Origin: JBBRHF01 sp038223055
GTDB lineage: Bacteria > Actinomycetota > Actinomycetes > JACCUZ01
Direction of reading: 5' to 3'
Assembly (NCBI GenBank): GCA_038223055.1
Contig: JBBRHF010000061.1
Location: 1-21,503, forward strand
Length of the DNA stretch: 21,503 nt
Shown here: positions 14,231 through 20,884 of the stretch, piece by piece
How positions within the stretch are numbered: the stretch's first letter is position 1
Layout of the letters: every line of letters begins with the position of its first letter
Made by a program: the position numbers and the translations under genes
Notes under the pieces: generated by a model
The model's database searches: none
What the model was told of the DNA's origin: nothing
Seen by the model: the letters and a program-made list of their open reading frames with translations, nothing else

Positions 14231-15744
14231 AGTTCGTCGGCGTCACGTCCTGCCCCACGGGCATCGCCCACACCTACATGGCCGCAGAGGCGCTCGAGCA
14301 GGCCGCCGTCGCTGCCGGGCACACCATCCAGATCGAGACCCAGGGCGCCGCCGGCGCCGACCCGCTGCCCCCCGCGGACATCGCCGCCGCCGACGCGGTC
14401 ATCTTCGCCGCCGACGTCGAGGTGCGCGGGCGGGAGCGCTTCTCCGGCAAGCCGCTGATCCAGTCCGGTGTGAAGCGCGCCATCAGCGACGGCGCCGGCA
14501 TGATCAGCGAGGCCGAGCAGGCGGCCGCGGCCGGACCCGCGCCCGCCACGGACGGCGCCGCCACCGCCGCGGCGTCCTCCGGTATGGCCACCAAGGTCGA
14601 TGACTCGGCCGGCTTCGGCACCCGCCTCCGGCAGTGGCTGATGACCGGCGTGAGCTACATGATCCCCTTCGTTGCGGCCGGTGGCATCCTGATCGCACTT
14701 GCGTTCATGTTGGGCGGCGCCGAGGTTGCCAGCAAGGTCAACGGCGGCACCTTCCAAGGCGTCAAGTACGACGAGATCACCGACCTCACCAAGATCTTCG
14801 ACGTCGCCGGCATCCCCGGCCTGCTCTTCAAGATCGGCGCCACCGCGTTCTCCATGCTGGTGCCGATCCTGGCCGGCTTCATCGCCTACGCGATCGCCGA
14901 CCGGCCCGGCCTGGTGCCAGGCATCGTCGGCGGCCTGCTGGCGTCCGCGATCGGCGCCGGCTTCCTCGGCGGCCTGCTCGCCGGCCTGATCGGCGGTGGC
15001 GTCGCGTTGTGGCTGAGCCGGATCAAGGTGCACCGCTCGGTCGCGGGAATCATGCCGGTGGTCGTGATCCCGCTGGTCTCCACAGCCGTCATCGGCATCT
15101 TGATGCTCGTCGTCATCGGATCGCCGCTGGCCAGCGCGCAGTCGTCAATGACCGACTGGCTCAAGGGCCTCGGCGGCAGCAACGCCGTGCTGCTCGGTGC
15201 CCTCCTCGGCCTGATGATGGCCTTCGACCTGGGCGGGCCTGTCAACAAGGTTGCCTACACCTTCGGTCTCGCCGCGCTCGCAAGCAACAACCTCACCATC
15301 ATGGCGGCGGTGATGGCCGCCGGGATGACCCCGCCGCTGGCGTTGGCCCTGGCCACCGTGCTGCGACCGCACCTGTTCTCCGACGCCGAGCGCAAGGCCG
15401 GCGAAGCGGCGTGGCTGCTCGGGGCGTCGTTCATCACCGAGGGCGCGATCCCGTTCGCGGCGGGCGACCCGCTGCGGGTCATCCCCTCGATGATGGCCGG
15501 CAGTGCCGTCACCGGCTCGCTGTCGATGGCCTTCGGCGCCACCTCCCGCGCGCCGCACGGCGGCATCTGGGTGGTCGGTCTGATCGGGTCGCCGCTGCTG
15601 TTCGTGCTGGCGATCCTCGCCGGCATCGTGGTCTCGACCGCGTCGGTGGTTGCGTTGAAGTCGGCCCGGCGAAAGGAATCCACGGCCGACGCCACCGGGG
15701 CGAACGAGCCGGTCCACGACTCGGCAACCGCCACCGCCCGCTGA
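14227..15744 (+). CDS. fruA: PTS fructose-specific EIIBC component
   Basis: This membrane permease imports fructose and phosphorylates it to fructose-1-phosphate. The 505-residue product begins with an EIIB domain (about 1-98) with the phospho-cysteine Cys9 in VTSCPTGIAHTYMAAEAL. An Ala/Thr-rich linker follows (about 100-125), then a type-2 EIIC domain (about 135-480) with YMIPFVAAGGILIALAFMLGG, FDLGGPVNKVAY and the substrate-region motif ITEGAIPFAAGDP. The tail is charged and probably disordered. Many enterobacterial FruA proteins carry a second EIIB-like domain; this one does not, as is usual in Gram-positives. The ATG at 14227 overlaps the EIIA stop by 4 nt. A 103-nt gap containing a C-rich tandem repeat separates it from ptsH. 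Confidence 0.95.
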   Translation: MKFVGVTSCPTGIAHTYMAAEALEQAAVAAGHTIQIETQGAAGADPLPPADIAAADAVIFAADVEVRGRERFSGKPLIQSGVKRAISDGAGMISEAEQAAAAGPAPATDGAATAAASSGMATKVDDSAGFGTRLRQWLMTGVSYMIPFVAAGGILIALAFMLGGAEVASKVNGGTFQGVKYDEITDLTKIFDVAGIPGLLFKIGATAFSMLVPILAGFIAYAIADRPGLVPGIVGGLLASAIGAGFLGGLLAGLIGGGVALWLSRIKVHRSVAGIMPVVVIPLVSTAVIGILMLVVIGSPLASAQSSMTDWLKGLGGSNAVLLGALLGLMMAFDLGGPVNKVAYTFGLAALASNNLTIMAAVMAAGMTPPLALALATVLRPHLFSDAERKAGEAAWLLGASFITEGAIPFAAGDPLRVIPSMMAGSAVTGSLSMAFGATSRAPHGGIWVVGLIGSPLLFVLAILAGIVVSTASVVALKSARRKESTADATGANEPVHDSATATAR

Positions 15745-15755
15745 CCCCAGGCCGA

Positions 15756-15825
15756 CCGACACCTGCCCACCGACACCTGCCCACCGACACCTACGCACCG
15801 ACACCTGCCCACCGACACCTGCGCA
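15756..15825 (+). repeat. C-rich 5x14-nt tandem repeat between fruA and ptsH
   Basis: The unit CCGACACCTGCCCA occupies 15756-15769, 15770-15783 and 15798-15811 exactly. Variants with 2 and 1 changes lie at 15784-15797 (CCGACACCTACGCA) and 15812-15825 (CCGACACCTGCGCA), and a degenerate sixth partial copy reaches 15837. Each unit has 8 C and only 2 G, so the transcript would be unstructured and C-rich over about 80 nt, like a Rho-loading site. There is no spacer structure, so it is not a CRISPR. Confidence 0.92.
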
Positions 15826-15847
15826 CCGATACCACCAGGAGAGATGG

Positions 15848-16120
15848 ATGCCTGAACGCATTGCCGTGATCGGCTCCTCGGTCGGGTTGCACGCCCGCCC
15901 TGCCGCCATGTTTGTCCAAGCCGCCGCCGCGGCACCGGTTGCCGTGACGATTGCCAAATCGGGTGGCACCCCGGTCAGCGCCCGCAGCGTCCTGTCCGTG
16001 CTCGCCCTCGACGCCCGGGGTGGCGACGAGGTCGTACTGGCCGCCGAGGGCGAGGGTGCCGAGCAGGCGCTCGATGATCTGGTCGCCCTGCTCGCGCGCG
16101 ACCTGGACAAGGAGGAGTAG
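15848..16120 (+). CDS. ptsH: Phosphocarrier protein HPr
   Basis: HPr carries phosphate from Enzyme I to EIIA components. The 90-residue product shows the active-site motif GLHARPA with His15, and the region SARSVLSVLALDARGGDEV (near residues 44-62). Here the conserved regulatory serine position in Gram-positive HPr corresponds to Ser44 or Ser47, but the usual KSIMGVMSL sequence has diverged to ARSVLSVLAL. AGGAGAG (15837-15843) precedes ATG 15848. An out-of-frame ATG at 15844 would give only a three-codon peptide that stops inside ptsH. The gene follows a C-rich repeat and is followed by ptsI after 3 nt, with GGAGGAG at its own end serving as the ptsI ribosome site. Confidence 0.95.
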   Translation: MPERIAVIGSSVGLHARPAAMFVQAAAAAPVAVTIAKSGGTPVSARSVLSVLALDARGGDEVVLAAEGEGAEQALDDLVALLARDLDKEE

Positions 16121-16123
16121 CCG

Positions 16124-17791
16124 ATGACGGTCGCCGAGACGACCACGCTGCAGGGGGTCGGGGTCAGCCCCGGCTCGGCGTCCGGGCCGGTGTCGCGGAT
16201 GCAGCCACCACCCGCCGTACCCGCCGAACTGCCGGCGCCGACTGACCCGGACGGGGACATCGCGGCCGTCGCGGCGGCGATGGAAACCGTGGCCGCGGAG
16301 CTGGAGCGGAGGGCCGCCGGCGCACCGGCCGAGGCCGCGGCGGTGCTCTCCGCGCAGGCGATGATGGCCCGTGACCCGGCCCTGGGCGACATCGCCGCCA
16401 CCCAGGTACGCGCCGGGCGGGCCGCCGCGCTGGCCGCCGCCGACGCGTTCGGGCACTTTCGGGAGGCGCTGGCCGGCGCCGGGTCCTATATGGCCGAACG
16501 CGTCGCCGACCTCGACGACATCCGCAACCGGGTGGTGGCCACGCTTCTCGGCCTGCCGATGCCTGGTGTCCCCCAACCCGGGCACCCCTACGTCCTCGTC
16601 GCCCGCGACCTGGCCCCGGCAGACACCGCGACTCTCGACGTCGCCACCGTGCTGGGCATCATCACCGCCGAGGGCGGGCCGACCAGCCACACGGCGATCC
16701 TGGCCAAGTCCCTCGGGCTGCCCGCCGTCGTCGCCTGTCCGGAGTCCGCCGCGCTGGTCGATGGCGAGACGGTGCTGCTGGACGGAGTCGCCGGGACGGT
16801 CGTCGTCGCCCCCGATCCCGACCTGGTGGAGCAGGCCGCGACGGCCGAGACCGCGCGGCGTACGGCGATGGCGGCCAGCACCGGCCCGGGGCGCACTGCC
16901 GACGGCCACGCCGTCGCCCTGCTGGTCAATGTCGGAGGCGCCGGTGACCTGGCCGCCGCCGCAGCCGCCGGCGCCGAGGGGGTCGGGCTGTTCCGCACCG
17001 AGTTCCTCTTCCTGGACCGCCCGCAGGCGCCCACCGTCGAGGAGCAACGAGCAGCCTACGGCGAGGTGTTCGCCGCGTTCCCCGGCCAGAAAGTGGTCGT
17101 GCGCACCCTGGACGCGGGTGCGGACAAGCCGCTGGCCTTCGCCACCGTGCCGGACGAACCCAACCCGGCCCTCGGCGTACGCGGCCTGCGCACGTCGTGG
17201 CGGCTCCCGGACCTGCTCGCCGACCAGCTTCGGGCCATCGCCGAAGCCGCCAAGGACCACGAGGCTGAGGTGTGGGTGATGGCCCCGATGGTCGCCACTG
17301 CCGCGGAGGCGGCCGAGTTCGCCGACCTCGCGCATGCGGCCGGCCTGGCCACCGCCGGAGTGATGGTCGAGGTCCCCGCCGCTGCCCTCACCGCCGAGAA
17401 GGTGCTGGCCGGCTGCGACTTCGCCAGCCTGGGCACCAACGACCTCAGTCAGTACACGTACGCGGCCGATCGCCAGCTCGGCGAGCTCGCGGGGTTGCTC
17501 GACCCGTGGCAGCCGGCCTTGCTGCGCCTCGTGGAGCTCACCGCGCAGGCGGGCGAGGGCGCCGGCAAGCCGGTCGGCGTCTGCGGCGAGGCGGCCAGCG
17601 ATCCGCTGCTCGCCCCGGTGCTCGTCGGCCTCGGGGTCACCAGCCTGTCGATGGCCCCGGTCAGCGTGCCCGCGGTCCGGGCCGCGCTGGCGGCCCTCAC
17701 GCTGGAGGAATGCCGGCGGCTGGGCCGGGCAGCACGCGAGTCCGGCGACGCCGCCTCCGCCCGCGCTGCGGTGTCCTCAGGCGGCGGATGA
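16124..17791 (+). CDS. ptsI: Phosphoenolpyruvate-protein phosphotransferase (Enzyme I)
   Basis: Enzyme I starts the PTS relay by moving phosphate from PEP to HPr. The 555-residue product is close to the usual 560-575. It shows the N-terminal GVGVSPGSASGPV, an HPr-binding helical region, the phospho-histidine His189 in EGGPTSHTAILAKSLGLPAVV, the PEP-binding GVGLFRTEFLFLDR (286-299), MVATAAEAAEF, the metal-binding ASLGTNDLSQYTYAADR (434-450), and the catalytic Cys487 in VGVCGEAASDP. ATG 16124 is preceded by GGAGGAG, 6 nt away within the end of ptsH. Together with the upstream genes it completes the phosphorelay from PEP to fructose-1,6-bisphosphate. It converges on the small Tudor-like gene at 17842. 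Confidence 0.97.
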   Translation: MTVAETTTLQGVGVSPGSASGPVSRMQPPPAVPAELPAPTDPDGDIAAVAAAMETVAAELERRAAGAPAEAAAVLSAQAMMARDPALGDIAATQVRAGRAAALAAADAFGHFREALAGAGSYMAERVADLDDIRNRVVATLLGLPMPGVPQPGHPYVLVARDLAPADTATLDVATVLGIITAEGGPTSHTAILAKSLGLPAVVACPESAALVDGETVLLDGVAGTVVVAPDPDLVEQAATAETARRTAMAASTGPGRTADGHAVALLVNVGGAGDLAAAAAAGAEGVGLFRTEFLFLDRPQAPTVEEQRAAYGEVFAAFPGQKVVVRTLDAGADKPLAFATVPDEPNPALGVRGLRTSWRLPDLLADQLRAIAEAAKDHEAEVWVMAPMVATAAEAAEFADLAHAAGLATAGVMVEVPAAALTAEKVLAGCDFASLGTNDLSQYTYAADRQLGELAGLLDPWQPALLRLVELTAQAGEGAGKPVGVCGEAASDPLLAPVLVGLGVTSLSMAPVSVPAVRAALAALTLEECRRLGRAARESGDAASARAAVSSGGG

Positions 17792-17841
17792 GCCCTACCG
17801 GAGCCGCGGTGCCCGCGCAATCAGCGGGGTCGGCGGGCCGG

Positions 17842-18069
17842 TCAGAGCTTGGTCAGCTGGGCGCTGGGCAGGATCACCCTGCGGGCGCCGGACTTGAACT
17901 CCACAACCACCGCCGAGGTCTCCTCGACGCTGAGGACCCGCCCCAGACCGTGGCGGTCATGGGTGACGCGCTCCCCGATCTCGTAGACGATGACAGGGCG
18001 AGTGTCCACCGGGGCGCTGAAGGGGCTGCTGGGCAGGTAACGCCGGCTGGCGGCGGGGCGAGGGCTCAT
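17842..18069 (-). CDS. Small stand-alone Tudor/CarD-like domain protein (similar to UvrD/PcrA C-terminal domain)
   Basis: The 75-residue product has a 30-residue Ser/Pro/Arg-rich start, then a compact beta-rich domain reading YEIGERVTHDRHGLGRVLSV and, after EETSAV, VVEFKSGARRVILPSAQLTKL. This pattern (G-ERVTHD-GLGRV--VE, V-F-SG-RR--LP---L-KL) resembles the C-terminal Tudor domain of PcrA/UvrD helicases and the N-terminal RNA-polymerase-interacting domain of CarD. Both of these are known to contact RNA polymerase. No helicase is nearby. ATG 18069 and ATG 18075 are both possible starts; neither has a clear ribosome site. The open frame extends to 18288 but that overlaps the divergent epimerase and has no domain sense. 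The fold call is by pattern; binding to RNA polymerase is inference. Confidence 0.7.
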   Translation of the reverse strand: MSPRPAASRRYLPSSPFSAPVDTRPVIVYEIGERVTHDRHGLGRVLSVEETSAVVVEFKSGARRVILPSAQLTKL

Positions 18070-18175
18070 CAACATCAGTATGCGCGCTGTGGCCCGGCAA
18101 TGGGGAGTCTCGACACGACCGGACCGCCGGCCAGTCCGCGCCGCTCTGGTCCGGGCCGCGCCCGGCCCGGCCCGA

Positions 18176-18181
18176 TAGCGT
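18176..18181 (+). promoter_or_regulatory. TANNNT -10 box placed for a leaderless transcript
   Basis: TAGCGT at 18176-18181 lies exactly at -12 to -7 if transcription begins at the A of ATG 18188. No Shine-Dalgarno sequence precedes that ATG. TANNNT at this distance from a start codon is the known hallmark of leaderless genes in actinobacteria. Confidence 0.55.
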
Positions 18182-18187
18182 GCTGGC

Positions 18188-19192
18188 ATGCGTTTCCTGG
18201 TCATCGGTGGAACCCGGTTCGTCGGCCGGCACATTGTGGCCGCGGCACTGGCCGCCGGGCACGACGTCACGCTGTTCCATCGCGGCAAGACCGGAACCGG
18301 ACTGTTCCCCGAGGCGGATCACCGCACCGGCGACCGCGACGGCGACCTCGCCGGTCTGGCCGACGGATCGTGGGACGCGACCGTCGACACGTGCGCCTAC
18401 CTGCCCGGCCAGGTCCATGCCCTGGCCGACGCTCTGGATCAGCGGGGCGGTCGCTACGCGCTCGTGTCCAGCGTGTCCGCCTACGCAGCCCCGGCGGCGC
18501 CGGGCTTCGGCGCGGACTCCCCGCTGGTCGAGCTCGCTGACCCTGGCGTCACCGAGGTGACCCCGGAGACCTACGGCGGGCTCAAGGTGCTCTGCGAGCG
18601 GGCCGCCACCCTGCGCTTCGGCGCCGGGACGCTGATCGTCCGGCCCACCTACGTCGTCGGGCCGGACGACTACACGTGGCGGTTCCCGTGGTGGGCCACC
18701 CGGATGGCCCGCGGAGGGGACGTCCTCGCCCCCAGCCCGGGCGAGGACCCGGCGCAAATCATCGACGTACGCGACCTGGCCTCGTGGGTGGTCTCCCTGG
18801 TGAGGCGACAGGTCGGCGGCGCCTTCCACGCGGTGGGCCCCTCGCAGCCGTGGACCTGGCGGGCGGAGTTGACGGAGGTCGCGGCGGCCGTCGGTCCGCC
18901 CGGGACCACGCTGACGTGGGTGGACGAGGAGTTCCTGCTCGCGCAGGGCCTGGCGGACGGGTCGCTGCCGTTGTGGTCCGGGGGCCAGCCGGGCCGGCTG
19001 GTCCTGACGGCCGACCCGGACGCCGCCCTGGCCGCGGGGTTGCGGCTGCGACCCCTCGCCGAGACGGTCAGGGACACCCTGGAGTGGGCCACGCGGGAAC
19101 TGGCGACAGGGCAGTCCCCGCCGCCCGGCACCGGCCTGGACCCCGTTCGCGAGACCGAACTCCTGGCCCGCTGGTCGGCGAGGAAACCCTAG
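18188..19192 (+). CDS. NAD-dependent epimerase/dehydratase, extended SDR family
   Basis: The 334-residue product begins with a Rossmann motif MRFLVIGGTRFVGRHIV (the GGTRFVG loop binds the dinucleotide). It carries an active-site pair in YGGLK (Tyr129, Lys133), preceded by the Ser-rich LVSSVSAY (92-99). RPTYVVGPDDYT and an IIDVRDLASW segment (near residues 192-203) are typical of atypical extended SDRs that act on nucleotide sugars, or of isoflavone-reductase-like proteins. The substrate is not known. ATG 18188 has no ribosome site but a well-placed -10 box, pointing to leaderless expression. Its TAG stop shares the palindrome CTAG with the stop of the convergent methyltransferase gene. It is divergent from the Tudor-like gene. 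Confidence 0.88.
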   Translation: MRFLVIGGTRFVGRHIVAAALAAGHDVTLFHRGKTGTGLFPEADHRTGDRDGDLAGLADGSWDATVDTCAYLPGQVHALADALDQRGGRYALVSSVSAYAAPAAPGFGADSPLVELADPGVTEVTPETYGGLKVLCERAATLRFGAGTLIVRPTYVVGPDDYTWRFPWWATRMARGGDVLAPSPGEDPAQIIDVRDLASWVVSLVRRQVGGAFHAVGPSQPWTWRAELTEVAAAVGPPGTTLTWVDEEFLLAQGLADGSLPLWSGGQPGRLVLTADPDAALAAGLRLRPLAETVRDTLEWATRELATGQSPPPGTGLDPVRETELLARWSARKP

Positions 19193-19995
19193 GTGCCGGC
19201 CAGGACGTAGCAGACGATGGCGGCAGCCGAGGCGACGTTGAGCGAGTCGACCCCGTGCGCCATGGGGATGCGCACCAGCCGGTCGGCGAGGACAGCAGTG
19301 TGCGGACGCAGGCCGCTGCCCTCGGACCCCAACAGCACCGCCAACCGGTCCTCGGACCGCACCGAGATGTCCGCCAGATCGACCGCGAGAGGGTCGAGCG
19401 ACATCGCCATCGTCCGGAAACCCGACTCCCGCAGCAACCCCAGGTCGCCCGGCCAGGCGGCGAGCCGGGTCCACGGCACCGAGAACACTGCGCCCATCGA
19501 GGTCTTCACCGCCCGGCGATAGAGCGGGTCGGCGGTGCGGGGAGTCAGCAGCACACCGTCCATGCCCAGGGCCGCAGCGCAGCGGAAGATCAGCCCGACG
19601 TTGGTGTGGTCGTTGACGTCTTCGAGGACCACCAGCCGCCGGGCCGCGTCGATCACCTCGGCGGCCGAGGGCAGCGGCAACCGGTCCATGGCTGCCAGGG
19701 CTCCCCGGTGGACCGCGTAGCCCGTGACGACCTCGAGCAGCGCGGGGTCCGCGACGTACACGGGGCAGCCGGCGCCGGCCACCACGTCGGCGAGCGCGGG
19801 CAGCCACCTGGCCTCGAGCAGCAGCGAACGCACCGGGAAGCCCGCGGCGACCGCCCGGCGGATGACCTTCTCGCCCTCGGCGACGAACATCCCCTCGGCG
19901 GGCTCCTTGCGGCGGCGCAGCGCGACGTCGGTGAGCGACACGAAGTCGGCCAGCCTGGGGTCGGCGGGCTCGCTCACCACCGTGGGCTCGGCCAC
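19189..19995 (-). CDS. TrmH/SpoU family RNA 2'-O-methyltransferase
   Basis: The 268-residue product has an N-terminal SpoU substrate-binding domain (about residues 28-100, with GMFVAEGEKVIRRAV) and a C-terminal SPOUT knot domain. All three motifs are visible: LVVLEDVNDHTNVGLIFRCAAALG (motif 1, with the Asn/Arg pair of NVGLIFR), VLLGSEGSGL (motif 2) and IPMAHGVDSLNVASAAAI (motif 3). It probably methylates a ribose in rRNA or tRNA using S-adenosylmethionine; the target is not shown. GTG 19995 is preferred because AGGA lies about 7 nt upstream, while the ORF also allows GTG 20013 with six extra residues. The gene is 46 nt downstream of the TauE-like gene on the same strand and may be cotranscribed. 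Confidence 0.93.
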   Translation of the reverse strand: MAEPTVVSEPADPRLADFVSLTDVALRRRKEPAEGMFVAEGEKVIRRAVAAGFPVRSLLLEARWLPALADVVAGAGCPVYVADPALLEVVTGYAVHRGALAAMDRLPLPSAAEVIDAARRLVVLEDVNDHTNVGLIFRCAAALGMDGVLLTPRTADPLYRRAVKTSMGAVFSVPWTRLAAWPGDLGLLRESGFRTMAMSLDPLAVDLADISVRSEDRLAVLLGSEGSGLRPHTAVLADRLVRIPMAHGVDSLNVASAAAIVCYVLAGT

Positions 19996-20041
19996 CGCCC
20001 GATCCTGCCGCACCGGCGCACGAACCCGCGGGCCGGCGCTC

Positions 20042-20797
20042 TCAGCCGGTGAGGATCTTCGCGATGGCCGCGAGACCGACGAGCACGATCAGGCCCCGCA
20101 GCGCAGGAGCCGGCACCCGCTTGCCGATCCGCGCCCCGATCTGGCCGCCGACCACCGCCCCGAGCGCGATGAGCCCCGCAGCCTGCCAGGCGACGTCCGA
20201 CACGATGATGAAAAGGATGGACGCCGTGCCGTTGACCAGGGCGACCAGCACGTTCTTGGCGGCATTGATCCGCTGGAGCGGCTCGTCGAGCAGCACGCCC
20301 ATCACGCCGATGAGCAGCACGCCCTGGGCCGCCCCGAAGTAGCCCCCATAGATCCCGGCCCCGAACACCCCCAGGTGCAGCGCCGGACCGCCGTGGTGCC
20401 GCCCCGGCCCCCGAGACGTGGCCAGCCGCCGCGCCAGGCTCGGCTGGATGACGACCATCACGAGGGACAGGCCGATCAACACCGGCACGATCGACCGGAA
20501 GGCCGCGGCCGGCAGCGTCAGCAGCAGCAGCCCGCCGACCAGACCGCCCAGCAGTGACGCGGCGCCCAGCCGGACCAGGCGAGCGCGCTGGCCGCGCAGC
20601 TCCGAGCGGTAGCCGATGGCGCCGCTGACCGAGCCAGGCGTGAGGCCGACGGAGTTGGTTACGTTGGCGAGCACCGGCGGGTAGCCCACCGCGAGAAGCA
20701 CCGGGAAGGTGATCAGGGTGCCGGACCCGACGATGGTGTTGACCGTGCCCGCGGCCACCCCGGCGCCCAGCACCGCCAGCATCTCCAGCCCGTTCAC
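20042..20797 (-). CDS. TauE/SafE (DUF81) family membrane permease
   Basis: The 251-residue product has about eight hydrophobic segments in two halves. The first half begins with AAGTVNTIVGSGTLITFPVLLAVGYPPVLANVTNSVGL; the second has GVFGAGIYGGYFGAAQGVLLIGVMGVLL, then INAAKNVLVALVNGTASILFI. These paired G-G-G-x-G/NxTN patterns are the signature of TauE/SafE (sulfite/organosulfonate exporter) proteins. The real substrate is unknown because the family is broad. GTG 20797 gives the full ORF but has no clear ribosome site, and an in-frame ATG lies at 20782. It is divergent from the secreted-protein gene at 20845 with 47 nt between the starts, and no sulfur genes are present nearby. Confidence 0.9.
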   Translation of the reverse strand: MNGLEMLAVLGAGVAAGTVNTIVGSGTLITFPVLLAVGYPPVLANVTNSVGLTPGSVSGAIGYRSELRGQRARLVRLGAASLLGGLVGGLLLLTLPAAAFRSIVPVLIGLSLVMVVIQPSLARRLATSRGPGRHHGGPALHLGVFGAGIYGGYFGAAQGVLLIGVMGVLLDEPLQRINAAKNVLVALVNGTASILFIIVSDVAWQAAGLIALGAVVGGQIGARIGKRVPAPALRGLIVLVGLAAIAKILTG

Positions 20798-20830
20798 GGC
20801 GCCCCCGGGTCAAGACAGCGGCCCCCGACG

Positions 20831-20884
20831 CCGACGTAGGAGGAGTGAGCCAGACCGCCGACGTACGACGAGTGCCCCACGTCG
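20831..20884. repeat. Imperfect 2x27-nt tandem repeat over a gene start
   Basis: A 22-nt core beginning CCGACGTA occurs at 20831-20852 and 20858-20879 with 18 of 22 positions the same, a period of 27 nt (9 codons). A further CGACGTAC fragment follows at 20883-20890. Both copies contain an in-frame GTG (20845 and 20872). The first has AGGAGGA just before its GTG, while in the second the matching sequence has degenerated to ACGACGA. Confidence 0.7.

Noticed and set aside
15756..15837. CRISPR-like array
   Set aside because: The units are directly adjacent, only 14 nt long, and have no spacers. There are no cas genes.
17805..17817. Hairpin CGCGG-TGC-CCGCG between ptsI and the Tudor-like gene as a terminator
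   Set aside because: The stem is only 5 bp in very GC-rich DNA and no T tract follows on either strand.
18070..18288. Longer start for the Tudor-like gene
   Set aside because: The extension overlaps the start of the epimerase gene and its promoter and has no recognisable sequence.
17957..19807. 616-residue minus-strand open frame
   Set aside because: It crosses the epimerase gene antisense and the methyltransferase out of frame, and shows no domain.
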